DNA of 64,000 bases from Pseudomonas crudilactis (GCF_013433315.1 NZ_WXVV01000004.1:214617-278616); one strand, 5' to 3'; positions 18,675-27,690 are shown, counted from the first letter of the stretch. The notes: generated by a model not told the origin, from the sequence alone. Program-made: numbers and translations.

Positions 18675-20132
18675 TCAGTGAAAGTTGTCGCGCAGATCAC
18701 CCTGTCGAGCGAGAAACCGCCCTTCCCTGCGACCGTTTGCCTGCCCGTCGCGATAGCTCAAGACACCGTTGATCCAAACCCCTTCGATACCCTGTGCGGC
18801 GCGTTGTGGATCATTGAAATCCGCGACATCACGCACCGTCGCCGGATCGAACAACACCAGATCCGCCCAATAGCCTTCACGAATCTCACCGCGCTCCTTC
18901 AAACCAAACCGTGCCGCCGACAAACCAGTCATCTTGTGCACAGCGGTGTGCAGCGGAAACAGGCCGACGTCACGACTGAAATGTCCGAGCACCCGTGGGA
19001 AAGCACCCCACAGGCGCGGGTGCGGGAACGGATCTTCGGGCAGTCCGTCAGACCCGACCATCGATAACGGATGCGCGAGGATTCTTCGTACATCCGCCTC
19101 GTCCATGCCGTAGTACACCGCCCCTGCCGGTTGCAGACGTTTCGCGGCATCGAGCAGCGGCAGACTCCATTCGGCGGCGATGTCGATCAGGTCGCGGCCG
19201 CTGACCTCGGGGTGCGGCGTCGACCAGGTGATGGTGATGCGGTGGGCGTCGGTGACTTGCTTCAAGTCCAGCGTCGATGAACTCGCCGCATACGGGTAGC
19301 AATCGCAGCCGACCGGGTGAGTTTTGGCGGCCTCTTCCAACGACGCGAGCAGTTGCGGACTGCGCCCCCAGTTACCGACGCCGGCACATTTGAGGTGGGA
19401 AATGATCACTGGCGATTTGGCGTGACGGCCAATCTGAAACGCCTCGTCCATCGCTTCCAGAACCGGTTCGAATTCACTGCGCAGGTGCGTGGTGTACACC
19501 GCGCCGAACGCCGTCAGTTCTTCAGTCAGTTGCTTCACTTCATCGGTGGAGGCGTTGTAGGCGCTCGCATACGCCAGGCCTGTGGATAAACCCAACGCAC
19601 CGTGCTCAAGGCTTTCTCGCAGTTGCTCACGCATCGCGGCGATTTCTTCCGGCGTCGCGGTGCGGAACAAGTCATCCAGATGATTGCTGCGCAGGGCCGT
19701 GTGGCCGACCAACGCGGCAACGTTCAACGTGGCATTGGCCGCTTCGACCGCCGCGCGGTAATCGCTGAACCTTGGATAAACGAACGCCGCCGCCGTGCCG
19801 AGCAGGTTCATCGGGTCTGGCGGATTGCTCTTCAACGTCACGGGCGAAGCGCTGATCCCGCAGTTGCCGACAATCACAGTGGTCACGCCTTGGCTGAGCT
19901 TGGGCAGCATCTCTGGCTGACGAATCACCACGGTGTCGTCGTGGGTGTGCACGTCGATAAAACCGGGCGCCAGCACACGACCGGCCGCGTCGATTTCTTC
20001 GGTCGCCGTGGCCTCGTGCAAGTCGCCGATACGCTCGATGCGGCCCTCGCGAATCGCCACGTCAGCGCGGTAACCGGGGGTGTTGCTGCCATCGATGATC
20101 AGGGCATTGCGAATCAGGGTGTCGTACAGCAT
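18675..20132 (-). CDS. N-acyl-D-amino-acid deacylase (D-aminoacylase)
   Basis: 485 residues from the ATG at 20130-20132. The amidohydrolase metal motif PGFIDVHTHDD (about residues 54-64), VGNCG, THLRSE, HLKCAG and SDGLPEDPFPHPR are the hallmarks of the D-aminoacylase branch, which hydrolyses N-acyl-D-amino acids to a D-amino acid and a carboxylate. It is the last gene of a run with an RpiR regulator one base upstream and a GntP-like permease, so uptake and hydrolysis of a D-amino-acid derivative is the likely job. The RidA gene often found in such clusters is absent here. Confidence 0.92.
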   Translation of the reverse strand: MLYDTLIRNALIIDGSNTPGYRADVAIREGRIERIGDLHEATATEEIDAAGRVLAPGFIDVHTHDDTVVIRQPEMLPKLSQGVTTVIVGNCGISASPVTLKSNPPDPMNLLGTAAAFVYPRFSDYRAAVEAANATLNVAALVGHTALRSNHLDDLFRTATPEEIAAMREQLRESLEHGALGLSTGLAYASAYNASTDEVKQLTEELTAFGAVYTTHLRSEFEPVLEAMDEAFQIGRHAKSPVIISHLKCAGVGNWGRSPQLLASLEEAAKTHPVGCDCYPYAASSSTLDLKQVTDAHRITITWSTPHPEVSGRDLIDIAAEWSLPLLDAAKRLQPAGAVYYGMDEADVRRILAHPLSMVGSDGLPEDPFPHPRLWGAFPRVLGHFSRDVGLFPLHTAVHKMTGLSAARFGLKERGEIREGYWADLVLFDPATVRDVADFNDPQRAAQGIEGVWINGVLSYRDGQANGRREGRFLARQGDLRDNFH

Positions 20133-20133
20133 G

Positions 20134-20994
20134 TCAGTCTCCCAGCGGCAGGTGATCGTCGCCGCCACGGTATTCGTCGAGGGCGAGTTTGATTCGCCGC
20201 AGACGTTCTTGATTGTCTTCAGGATTGGCCAGCGCCAGCTCGGTCGCCAGCACGTCGATGGCGAGCAGCATGCCGTAGCGCGCCGCCGTCGGTTTGTAGA
20301 TGAACGAGGTTTCCGCGCCTTGCAGCGGCAGGACGATGTCGGCCAGTTCTGCCAGCGACGAGTCGGCGCGGGTGATCGCCAGTATGCGTGCGCCGTAGTT
20401 GCGCGCCAGTTCCACGGTCTCCAGCAGCTCCGGGGTGATGCCGGTCAGCGAACAGACGATAAGCACTTGCTCGGCGTTGAGGCTGGCGGCAGTGACGCGC
20501 ATCATCACCGCGTCATGGCACACCGCGATCGGGTAGCCGAGGCGCACCAGGCGGACCTGCAATTCATCGCTGCACAGGGTCGAGCAACCGCCCATACCGA
20601 AGGCGTGAATCATCCGCGCCTGGCCGAGCAGTTTCACCGCATCGGCGAAAAGTGATTCATCGAATCCGGCCAGATGCTGACGCAGCGTGGTTTCAATGTC
20701 GCCGACAATCTGCCCATAAAACGCCGACTGCTCAGGCGTGCCCGCCGGGTCGAGAAAACGGCTGCCAACGCCGCTGGCCTGAGCCAGTTGCAGGCGCAGA
20801 TCACGCAGGTCGCGACAGCCGACAGTACGGGCGAAACGCGACAGCGTGGCGGTGCTGACTTCGGCGCGTTGGGCGAGATCTTCGAGGCTGGCGCTGGCGG
20901 CAAAACCGACGTCGTCAAGCATCAGCCGGGCGATGCGACCTTCGCCGGCGCTGAAGGAATCCTGACGGGCGCGGATCTGGTAGAGGATGTCCAT
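20134..20994 (-). CDS. MurR/RpiR-family transcriptional regulator
   Basis: 286 residues. N-terminal HTH_6 (ASLEDLAQRAEVSTATLSRF, about 37-56) and a C-terminal SIS sugar-phosphate-binding domain (from about 125, with IVCSLTGITPELLE). Regulators of this family usually repress or activate the adjacent catabolic genes in response to a phosphorylated or amino-sugar ligand. It lies between the GntP permease and the D-aminoacylase on the same strand with almost no gap, so it is probably part of, and controls, that operon. Confidence 0.92.
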   Translation of the reverse strand: MDILYQIRARQDSFSAGEGRIARLMLDDVGFAASASLEDLAQRAEVSTATLSRFARTVGCRDLRDLRLQLAQASGVGSRFLDPAGTPEQSAFYGQIVGDIETTLRQHLAGFDESLFADAVKLLGQARMIHAFGMGGCSTLCSDELQVRLVRLGYPIAVCHDAVMMRVTAASLNAEQVLIVCSLTGITPELLETVELARNYGARILAITRADSSLAELADIVLPLQGAETSFIYKPTAARYGMLLAIDVLATELALANPEDNQERLRRIKLALDEYRGGDDHLPLGD

Positions 20995-21010
20995 GGGCGG
21001 CGGGCTCCGG

Positions 21011-22360
21011 TTACAGCAGATAAGAAAGGCCGACAGTCAGGCCGAACGCGACTACCGAGATCAGCGTCTCGAGCACGGTCCAGGTCTTGAACGTCTGCGC
21101 GACCGTCATGTTGAAGTATTCCTTGATCAACCAGAAGCCGCCGTCGTTGACGTGGGAAAAGATAACCGAGCCAGCGCCGGTCGCCAGCACCAACAGTTCA
21201 GGGTGTGGATAACCCAGACCAATGGCCACCGGCGCGACCACGCCGGACGCGGTAGTCATGGCCACGGTCGCGGAACCGGTGGCGACGCGCATTAACGCCG
21301 CGAACAACCAGCCCATGATCAGCGGCGACAGCTGGAATTCGTGAGCGAGGCCGACGATCTGATCGGTGACACCGGCATCCACCAGAATGCGGTTCAAACC
21401 ACCGCCAGCACCGACCAGCAAGGTGATACTGGCGGTCGGCGCCAGACATTCGTTGGTGAATTTTAGAATCGATTCGCGGTTGAAACCCTGGGCGATGCCC
21501 AGCGTCCAGAAACTCAGCAAGGTCGCCAGCAGCAGCGCAATCACCGAGTTGCCGATGAACAACAGGAACTGGTTGAAGCCGCTTCCAGGCGTGGAAATCA
21601 GGTTGGCCCAACCACCGATCAGCATCAGCACCACCGGCAACAGAATGGTCGCCATGGTAATGCCGAAACCCGGTAATTTGTCGCGCGGTTCGCGGTCGAG
21701 AAATTGTTTTTCCAGCGGGTTATCTGCCGGCAGTTGAATGCGCGGCACGATGAATTTGGCGTACAGCGGCCCGGCAATGATCGCGGTGGGAATACCGATG
21801 GCAATCGCATACAGCAAAGTCTGCCCGACCGACGCCTGATAAGCCTGCACCGCGAGCATCGCCGCCGGGTGCGGCGGCACCAGCGCATGCACCACCGACA
21901 AGCCGGCGACCATCGGCAGGCCGACCATCAGAATCGACACGCCGACGCGCCGTGCCACGGTAAATGCAATCGGCACCAGCAACACAAATCCGACTTCGAA
22001 GAACAACGGCAGCCCGACCAGAAAGGCGATGCAGACCATCGCCCAGTGCGCGTTCTTCTCGCCGAATTTATCGATCAGCGTGCGCGCCATCTGCTCGGCG
22101 CCGCCGGACTCGGCCATCATCTTGCCGAGCATCGTCCCCAGCGCGACCACCAGCGCAATATGCCCCAGCGTCTTGCCCACCCCGGCCTCATACGCCCCCA
22201 CCACGCCTGACGGCGGCATCCCCGCGACCAGCGCAAGACCAATGGAAATCAGGGTGATGACGATGAACGGATTGAGCCGGTAACGGGCGATCAACACGAT
22301 CAGCGCGATGATGGCGACGGCGGCATAGACCAGCAGCCAATAGCCGAAGGAAGGCGTCAT
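21011..22360 (-). CDS. GntP-family permease (gluconate:H+ symporter-like)
   Basis: 449 residues from the ATG at 22358-22360; an extra 18 codons upstream lack a good start. About 12 hydrophobic helices, with GntP blocks LGTMLGKMMAESGGAEQMA and ALVPPHPAAMLAV. GntP carriers import gluconate and related hydroxy acids, but homologues next to D-aminoacylases are thought to import the acyl-amino acid or its product. It is the first gene of the three-gene run, 16 bases before the RpiR regulator. Confidence 0.9.
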   Translation of the reverse strand: MTPSFGYWLLVYAAVAIIALIVLIARYRLNPFIVITLISIGLALVAGMPPSGVVGAYEAGVGKTLGHIALVVALGTMLGKMMAESGGAEQMARTLIDKFGEKNAHWAMVCIAFLVGLPLFFEVGFVLLVPIAFTVARRVGVSILMVGLPMVAGLSVVHALVPPHPAAMLAVQAYQASVGQTLLYAIAIGIPTAIIAGPLYAKFIVPRIQLPADNPLEKQFLDREPRDKLPGFGITMATILLPVVLMLIGGWANLISTPGSGFNQFLLFIGNSVIALLLATLLSFWTLGIAQGFNRESILKFTNECLAPTASITLLVGAGGGLNRILVDAGVTDQIVGLAHEFQLSPLIMGWLFAALMRVATGSATVAMTTASGVVAPVAIGLGYPHPELLVLATGAGSVIFSHVNDGGFWLIKEYFNMTVAQTFKTWTVLETLISVVAFGLTVGLSYLL

Positions 22361-22552
22361 GCGGTACTCCTCGAAAGGGTCACGTTCGAATGGGTTGTGA
22401 AACTCATAAATCATTTCGAGATCGAGATTTCAAACCGCATGAAAGTAATTTTCGTGGAGAGGCAAGGCGTGTCGCTGATGGATATGTCTTGTCGTGATTA
22501 ATGAAAATCGTAGGCCGGGATTTACATGGCTTTTCGGTGAACGAGAAACCAA

Positions 22553-22642
22553 TGTGGGAGCGAGCCTGCTCGCGAAGGTGACTTCACATTCAACATCTTT
22601 GCCGACTGATCCACCGCTTTCGCGAGCAAGCTCGCTCCCACA
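22553..22642. repeat. REP doublet, GCGAGCAAGCTCGC type
   Basis: Inverted arms at about 22553-22576 and 22619-22642. The left core reads gcgagcctgctcgc, one base off the usual palindrome. The 493-bp gap 22361-22853 holds this doublet, the next one, and the promoter regions of the flanking genes; nothing else is seen. Confidence 0.8.
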
Positions 22643-22678
22643 GTTTTGATCGCATTCCTCCAGACAGGATGCGCAAAA

Positions 22679-22771
22679 CCTGCGGGAGCTGGCTTGCCAG
22701 CGATGATGGCTGCACATTCAACTTAAATGCTGACTGGCCGACCGCTATCGCTGGCAAGCCAGCTCCCACCG
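22679..22771. repeat. REP doublet, second subfamily (GGCTTGCCAGC core)
   Basis: Arms at about 22679-22703 and 22747-22771 with core ctggcttgccag in place of gcgagcttgctcgc, flanked by the same gggag / ctccc tails. It is a second REP sequence class, 36 bp from the previous doublet. Confidence 0.8.
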
Positions 22772-22853
22772 GTTCGGTGTCCAGCCATACGTTATATTTT
22801 TCAAATCCAGCCAAGCGCTATACTCGCCTGACAACCTCCGCGGAGTCCCTGCC

Positions 22854-23015
22854 ATGAGCCCCACACCTCGCACCAAAAAAAAACTGACAACCGAAACGTT
22901 GATCCGCGCAGTTGCCAGTTCGACAGCCATCGAGACGGGTCAAAGCGTGGAGACCATTGAGCGCAAACTCAAACTCAGATCCAGTAAATTTCTGCATTTG
23001 TCCCTGGCCAAGTAG
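22854..23015 (+). CDS. Small 53-residue protein, candidate Fic antitoxin
   Basis: It opens with MSPTPRTKKKLT and has a clear ribosome-binding site (CGGAG, eight bases before the ATG). The middle contains S23-TAI-E27, matching the S/T-x-x-x-E part of the Fic inhibitory motif (S/T)xxxE(G/N), but the last position is Thr. It ends seven bases before the Fic stop and converges on it, whereas known FicA/VbhA antitoxins sit upstream on the same strand. The frame, basic helical character and position suggest a real gene; the antitoxin role is inferred. Confidence 0.5.
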   Translation: MSPTPRTKKKLTTETLIRAVASSTAIETGQSVETIERKLKLRSSKFLHLSLAK

Positions 23016-23022
23016 CCCCGCC

Positions 23023-23640
23023 TCAAGTCCACAACGCCTGTCGTACCCAATACTCCATGGGTTCGTAGTTGCATTTCAGCCCTTGGTTGATGGCTGCAAA
23101 ATAAGCCTCTTTATTCCGCTCCCAACTGCTGTAGTCCAGCGGCACGTAGCCCGCCTGCACGGCCATGACATCCGCCAGTAATCGCGACAAGCGTCCGTTA
23201 CCTTCACGAAAGGGATGAATCAGGATGAACTCGACGTGCGTGACAGCAATGGCGCGAATCAGGTTCTCGTCCAGATCGGGCCGACATGGCGTGTATTTGG
23301 CAAGACAGTCCCTTTCAAATACGTCGAGCAACCGAGGAATTTGCGGCGCAGCGGCGAAGAAAAATCCATCCTTGCCCAAATTTACCGCACGGACATCGCC
23401 CGCCCATGGATAGATGTTCCCGAGCCAGTGTCGATGCCAATCCTTCAGATCCTGAACAGTGATTGACCGATCAGGCAAATGCTCGATGAGCACAGATTGG
23501 TAGAGCTTTTCCAACAAAACCAGCTCTGCATCATCCATGTCTTCGGGTTCGATAACTCCCAGTTTATTGCTCAGCACTTGCTCATTCGAGCCGGGCTGAA
23601 AGCTGCTTTGCGCCCCTTCTGCGTCATAACGGTTAATCAT
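23023..23640 (-). CDS. Fic-domain protein (probable AMPylating enzyme/toxin)
   Basis: 205 residues from the ATG at 23638-23640, giving the usual NRYDAEG opening; a GTG at 23694 would add 18 residues. The catalytic motif HPFREGNGRLSR (142-153) fits HxFx(D/E)GNGRxxR completely, so the enzyme should transfer AMP from ATP to a target protein. The flap region with NLGKDGFFFA (about 87-96) is also conserved. No inhibitory SxxxE helix is obvious within the protein, which would make it a class I Fic that needs a separate antitoxin. Confidence 0.9.
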   Translation of the reverse strand: MINRYDAEGAQSSFQPGSNEQVLSNKLGVIEPEDMDDAELVLLEKLYQSVLIEHLPDRSITVQDLKDWHRHWLGNIYPWAGDVRAVNLGKDGFFFAAAPQIPRLLDVFERDCLAKYTPCRPDLDENLIRAIAVTHVEFILIHPFREGNGRLSRLLADVMAVQAGYVPLDYSSWERNKEAYFAAINQGLKCNYEPMEYWVRQALWT

Positions 23641-23710
23641 CCTTGTACCTGCTGAACTGGCAATGTTCAGAGCACCATAGGTCTGACGTGACACAAGCGC
23701 AAAGCCCGAA

Positions 23711-23740
23711 ACGAAAACGGCTGCACGATGGCAGCCGTTC
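23711..23740 (-). terminator. Rho-independent terminator of the SDR gene
   Basis: AACGGCTGC (23716-23724) pairs with GCAGCCGTT (23731-23739). On the minus strand the stem is followed by TTCGTTT. It lies downstream of the NAD-dependent epimerase-like gene and upstream of fic. Confidence 0.7.
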
Positions 23741-23780
23741 TAAAGGGTGATCACAAAGCCCGGCGGGGCTCAAACTGCGA

Positions 23781-24674
23781 TCACACCATTTCGTTACGAA
23801 TCCATTCAACGACTGAAGTGCGTTTCGGTGCCCAGCCGAGCAGTTCGCGGGCGTGTTTGCCGCGTACGCGGCTGTTGGAGCCGAGGCCGTAGTTGGCCAT
23901 TTCGTAGCCCCATTCGGCTTCGGCGTCTTGCAGTGGCCAGTCTTGTGGTTGGCCGAGATTCAGCGCTTCGGCCATGGCGCTGGTCATGTCGATGAACGAC
24001 GCTTCGCCACTTTCAACGAAGTAGAAAGTACCCGGTACGTTCTTGGTCAGCGCCAGCAGATACAGAGCAACGACGTCTTCGATGTGCACGTTGGACCAGA
24101 TGTTCTGGCCAGTGCCGACATGGCGCACCACGCCGCTTTTGCGTGCCTGTTTAAGCAGACGCGGCAGTTGCACGCTGTCGCGATTGACGCCCAGGCTGTG
24201 GCCGTAGATCAGCGTGTTGCAGATGACGGCGGAATTCACGCCGTCCTTCGCCGCTGCGAGGATCAAGTTGTCGATGGCCACGCGGGCGGCCTTGTCGACG
24301 GTCGGCTCCGGCAGGTTGTCTTCGAAATAGATGACGTCGCTGGACTTGCCGCCGGATGCATCGCCAACAATGCTCGAACCGCTGGTGTGCAGGAATACTT
24401 TGTTGGTACCGCGCAAGGCATCAAGCAAGGCTTCGACGGCGCCGCGATGGTCGCTGCTGGCGGCGTTGATCACGGCGTCAGCGGCGCGGGCCTGTTCGGC
24501 GAGCAGTGCTTTGTCATCGAGGGTGCCGATGACCGCGTTGATCCCGATGGCTTTCAGCTCTTCAGCCTGTTCGGCGCTGCGAACCAGGCCTGTGACTTTG
24601 TGCCCGGCCTTGACCAGACCGGTAGCGATCGAGCCGCCGATAAATCCGGCAGCGCCGGTGACGAATACGTTCAT
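23781..24674 (-). CDS. NAD(P)-dependent epimerase/dehydratase-like SDR
   Basis: 297 residues from the ATG at 24672-24674. It starts with the Rossmann motif FVTGAAGFIGG. The Tyr of the extended-SDR YxxxK motif is not obvious at the expected place, and the body has INAASSDHRG and VHIEDVVALYLLAL, as in atypical extended SDRs. The family includes sugar epimerases and aldehyde/flavonoid reductases; no substrate is proposed. It is followed by its own terminator and preceded by a LysR gene on the same strand. Confidence 0.85.
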   Translation of the reverse strand: MNVFVTGAAGFIGGSIATGLVKAGHKVTGLVRSAEQAEELKAIGINAVIGTLDDKALLAEQARAADAVINAASSDHRGAVEALLDALRGTNKVFLHTSGSSIVGDASGGKSSDVIYFEDNLPEPTVDKAARVAIDNLILAAAKDGVNSAVICNTLIYGHSLGVNRDSVQLPRLLKQARKSGVVRHVGTGQNIWSNVHIEDVVALYLLALTKNVPGTFYFVESGEASFIDMTSAMAEALNLGQPQDWPLQDAEAEWGYEMANYGLGSNSRVRGKHARELLGWAPKRTSVVEWIRNEMV

Positions 24675-24777
24675 GGAGTAATTCCCTGCGTGAGTAAGTG
24701 ATGGGACGAGTATCGACCTGTGGGTCGGAGGGAAAAACCCGCCCCCGGCCAATTCACTCTTGCGCAGAGGTCACGAA

Positions 24778-25689
24778 TCAGCCCTTGAAGTCGGCGCTGG
24801 CGTAAGCGGCGAGTTTGCTCTGGATGAAGTCGAGGAAGCATTGAATGCGCAGCGCCAGTTGCGAGTTACGGTAGTACACGGCGTTGATCGGCTGGCGATA
24901 GCCGCTGTTGAATTCGCCGAGCAGGACCTTCAGGCGCCCGGCCCGAATGTCGTCGATGGTCATGAAGTGCGACAGGCAAGCGATGCCCTGCCCTTCCAGC
25001 GCCAGATGGCGCACGGTCTCGCCGCTGGAGGCGCTGATGGCCGGGGTGATTGGCCAGCGGTCGCCGTGCACGTAGCGCAGCGGCCATTGGTTGAGACCTT
25101 CATTCTGGGTGAAGCCGAGCAAGGTATGTTCGCTCAGATCGGCGACTTGCTGCGGCGCGCCATGTTTTTCCAGGTAGGCGGGGCTGGCGACGATCAGCAG
25201 CGGGCTGCAGCCGAGCGAGCGTGCGTGCAGCGTCGAGTCGGCAAGGGTGCCGATACGGATGGCGACGTCGGTGCTTTGTTCCAGCAGGTCAATGATCAGG
25301 TCATTGCTGTTGAGTTCGAGCTGGATGTCCGGATAGAGACGGCGGAATTCGTCGATGTACGGGACCACCGCGTGGAGCATGAACGGTGATGCGGCGTTTA
25401 TCCGCAAGCGCCCGGACGGGGTTTGCTGGCGTGAAGACAGGCGCTCTTCGAGTTGCTCCATCTGATCGAGAATCAGCTTGGCCTGCTCGAAGAAATACTT
25501 GCCCTCCTCGGTCAGGTCCATGCGCCGCGTGGTGCGGTTGATCAGCGTGGTGTCGAGCTTGGCTTCCAGCTTCGACAACGTGCGGCTGACCGCCGACGGC
25601 GTTTGTCCGACCTGTTCGGCGGCGGCGGAAATCGAACCGCATTCGATCACGCAGACGAAAATCTGCAACTCATCGGATCTGGCTTTCAC
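24778..25689 (-). CDS. LysR-family transcriptional regulator
   Basis: 303 residues from the GTG at 25687-25689, which has GAGG six bases upstream; a TTG at 25701 is the other option. N-terminal winged HTH (AAAEQVGQTPSAVSRTLSKLE) and a periplasmic-binding-like effector domain from about residue 90 (GRLRINAASPFMLH). It resembles the LysR group controlling quinone or aldehyde stress genes. It sits between SDR and mdaB-like genes, and probably regulates one or both. Confidence 0.92.
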   Translation of the reverse strand: MKARSDELQIFVCVIECGSISAAAEQVGQTPSAVSRTLSKLEAKLDTTLINRTTRRMDLTEEGKYFFEQAKLILDQMEQLEERLSSRQQTPSGRLRINAASPFMLHAVVPYIDEFRRLYPDIQLELNSNDLIIDLLEQSTDVAIRIGTLADSTLHARSLGCSPLLIVASPAYLEKHGAPQQVADLSEHTLLGFTQNEGLNQWPLRYVHGDRWPITPAISASSGETVRHLALEGQGIACLSHFMTIDDIRAGRLKVLLGEFNSGYRQPINAVYYRNSQLALRIQCFLDFIQSKLAAYASADFKG

Positions 25690-25749
25690 GGGTGTCCTCA
25701 AATCGATTGGCCTGCCCCGCAGGCTCAGGCCTTCGATAGTAGCCGAGCA

Positions 25750-26340
25750 TCAGCCCTTGAGGCCAAACACCTCGGTCAAATGCTGCTCATAGCGCGCCAC
25801 ATCAGCCTCGATGTTCGGCCGCTTCATCACGTCCACACAAAGGAACGTCGGCAACCCGGTCATGCCCAGAAATTCGTTGGCCTTGTGAAACGGGAAGTAC
25901 ACCGCGTCGACGCCTTTGGCTTCAAAGAAATCAGTCGGGTCATCAAAGGCCTGCTGCGGTGCGTTCCAGGTCAGCGACAGCATGTATTGCTTGCCCTGAA
26001 TCAGACCGCCGCTGCCGTACTTCTGCGACGCATCGGAACGGGTGCGGCCATCGCTGGCGTAGAGGCTGCCGTGGCCTTCGGTGAAGACTTCGTCGAGGTA
26101 CTTTTTCACCGTCCACGGCGCGCCCATCCACCAGCCCGGCATCTGATAAATGATCACGTCGGCCCAGAGAAATTTCGCCACTTCTGCGGCGACGTCATAG
26201 CCCTCGTCGATGAAAGTGGTTTTGACGTCGACACCGCCACGATCCAGCACGCTCAGCGCGGCCTCATGCAGGGTGGTGTTGTAGCGACCGTCGGAGTGAG
26301 CGAATTTTTTACCGCCATTGAGCAACAGCACTTTTTTCAT
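25750..26340 (-). CDS. mdaB: MdaB-like NAD(P)H:quinone oxidoreductase
   Basis: 196 residues with a flavodoxin-like fold: LLLNGGKKFAHSDGRYN at the N terminus and YQMPGWWMGAPWTVKKYLDEVF (about 65-86), both diagnostic for MdaB. MdaB uses FAD to reduce quinones by two electrons in the cytoplasm, limiting redox cycling. It is divergent from the YgiN-like monooxygenase gene; in E. coli mdaB and ygiN are also neighbours, and the pair is proposed to run a quinone redox cycle. The 184-bp intergene should hold both promoters. Confidence 0.88.
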   Translation of the reverse strand: MKKVLLLNGGKKFAHSDGRYNTTLHEAALSVLDRGGVDVKTTFIDEGYDVAAEVAKFLWADVIIYQMPGWWMGAPWTVKKYLDEVFTEGHGSLYASDGRTRSDASQKYGSGGLIQGKQYMLSLTWNAPQQAFDDPTDFFEAKGVDAVYFPFHKANEFLGMTGLPTFLCVDVMKRPNIEADVARYEQHLTEVFGLKG

Positions 26341-26524
26341 GAGAAAGCCTCGGCGCAGCCATTGGGCTGGATGGAGAAGGGAAACTGGAATGGCGGCAGA
26401 TTAACGATCCGCCTCGCGCGGAATAAGCCGGTTTTGCGCAAAATACATTTGATCAAAAAGCACGAATCGAATGCCGATTGTTGCCATAGCATTTGCGGCC
26501 ATCAGAATTTGAGGAGTTGCTGCG

Positions 26525-26839
26525 ATGAGTGAACGCCAGGGTTTTATCCTGCACGCCAAGACCCGCCCGGAAAAAGCCGAGGCCTTTGAGGCGCTGTTTC
26601 GCGCCTACGTTGAGCCGAGCCGCGCCGAGCCCGGCTGCATCGAATACCACATGCTGCGCGACAAGGAAGATCCGACGCTGTTTATCTTCTACGAGATCTG
26701 GGCATCGCAAGCGCACCTGGATGAGCACTCGAACCTGCCGCACATGAAGGCATTCTTCGAGCGACGCATGGATTATCTGGAGCGTGATTTTGATATCCGC
26801 CAGATTGAAATGCTCAGCGAAGCCTCGGCTAACCGCTGA
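26525..26839 (+). CDS. YgiN-like antibiotic-biosynthesis monooxygenase (ABM) domain protein
   Basis: 104 residues, a single dimeric alpha-beta barrel: GFILHAKTRPEKAEAFEALF, then EPGCIEYHMLRDKEDPTLFIFYEIWAS and HMKAFFE, all conserved in ABM proteins such as the quinol monooxygenase YgiN. It likely oxidises menadiol-type quinols back to quinone, opposing the divergent MdaB-like enzyme. Its last eleven bases overlap the convergent TauE-like gene. Confidence 0.88.
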   Translation: MSERQGFILHAKTRPEKAEAFEALFRAYVEPSRAEPGCIEYHMLRDKEDPTLFIFYEIWASQAHLDEHSNLPHMKAFFERRMDYLERDFDIRQIEMLSEASANR

Positions 26840-27593
26840 TCAACAAATGAACGCCAAGCGCGCCCATACCAATAAAGAACACCCGCTTGAACAGCACGGC
26901 GCTGATCCGTTCGCGTAGCCATTGGCCAAGCAACATGCCGAGAATGGCCGGGATCAGCGCCAGCAGCGAAGCACTCAGTTCGTCGCCACCGAGGGCGCCA
27001 CGCCAAAGCAATCCACCGGCCAACGCCAGCGTCGAAACGGTGAAGGACAGGCCCAGCGCCTGCACCAGTTGATCGCGATTCAAGCCCAGCGCTTGCAGGT
27101 ACGGCACCGCTGGAATCACGAAGACGCCGGTGGCCGAGGTGATGACACCGGTGATCAAACCGCACGCCGGACCCAGCCAGCCTTCATGTCGGGGATTGAC
27201 GCTCAGCGTTGGCAGAAACAAACCGCTCAACGCATAAAGCAACAGCGCCGCGCCGAGCCCGCGCACCACCCAATGCCCGCCTGCCATGCCGATCGACAAC
27301 GTGCCGATAGCGGTGCCGAGGAAGATCATCAGCAGCATTGGCCAGAGGCGCTTGATCAGTCCTTTGAGGTGACCACCAAAGGCGAGTTGCCAGACGTTGG
27401 TCAGGGTTGCCGGGATGATCAGCAAAGCGGCTGCCTGCGACGGTGCCATAGCCAGACCGAGCAAACCCATGGCGACGGTGGGCAGGCCGAGGCCGATCAC
27501 GCCTTTGATCAGGCCGGCGAGGATGAAGGTCATGATGACCAGCAGGGACAGGGCCAGACCGAGGTGCTGGTAGAAATCTGTGAGTGTGTTCAT
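26829..27593 (-). CDS. TauE/SafE-family membrane transporter
   Basis: 254 residues from the ATG at 27591-27593; the longer frame runs into the REP doublet. About eight hydrophobic helices in two repeats (LAGLIKGVIGLGLPT near residue 26 and GLITGVITSATGVFVIPAVPYLQALGL near 140) match TauE/SafE proteins, thought to export sulfite, sulfoacetate or organic anions. It is divergent from a LysR gene, with the REP doublet between, so that LysR protein may regulate it. Confidence 0.85.
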   Translation of the reverse strand: MNTLTDFYQHLGLALSLLVIMTFILAGLIKGVIGLGLPTVAMGLLGLAMAPSQAAALLIIPATLTNVWQLAFGGHLKGLIKRLWPMLLMIFLGTAIGTLSIGMAGGHWVVRGLGAALLLYALSGLFLPTLSVNPRHEGWLGPACGLITGVITSATGVFVIPAVPYLQALGLNRDQLVQALGLSFTVSTLALAGGLLWRGALGGDELSASLLALIPAILGMLLGQWLRERISAVLFKRVFFIGMGALGVHLLISG

Positions 27594-27690
27594 GGCGCTA
27601 CTGTGCGCTGGTCGGGGTTGGCTGAAAATCTGCCATATACTGAGGGTGCCTCTGCCCATACAAGAGGCTGATATTTTCTTTGAAGCCTCT

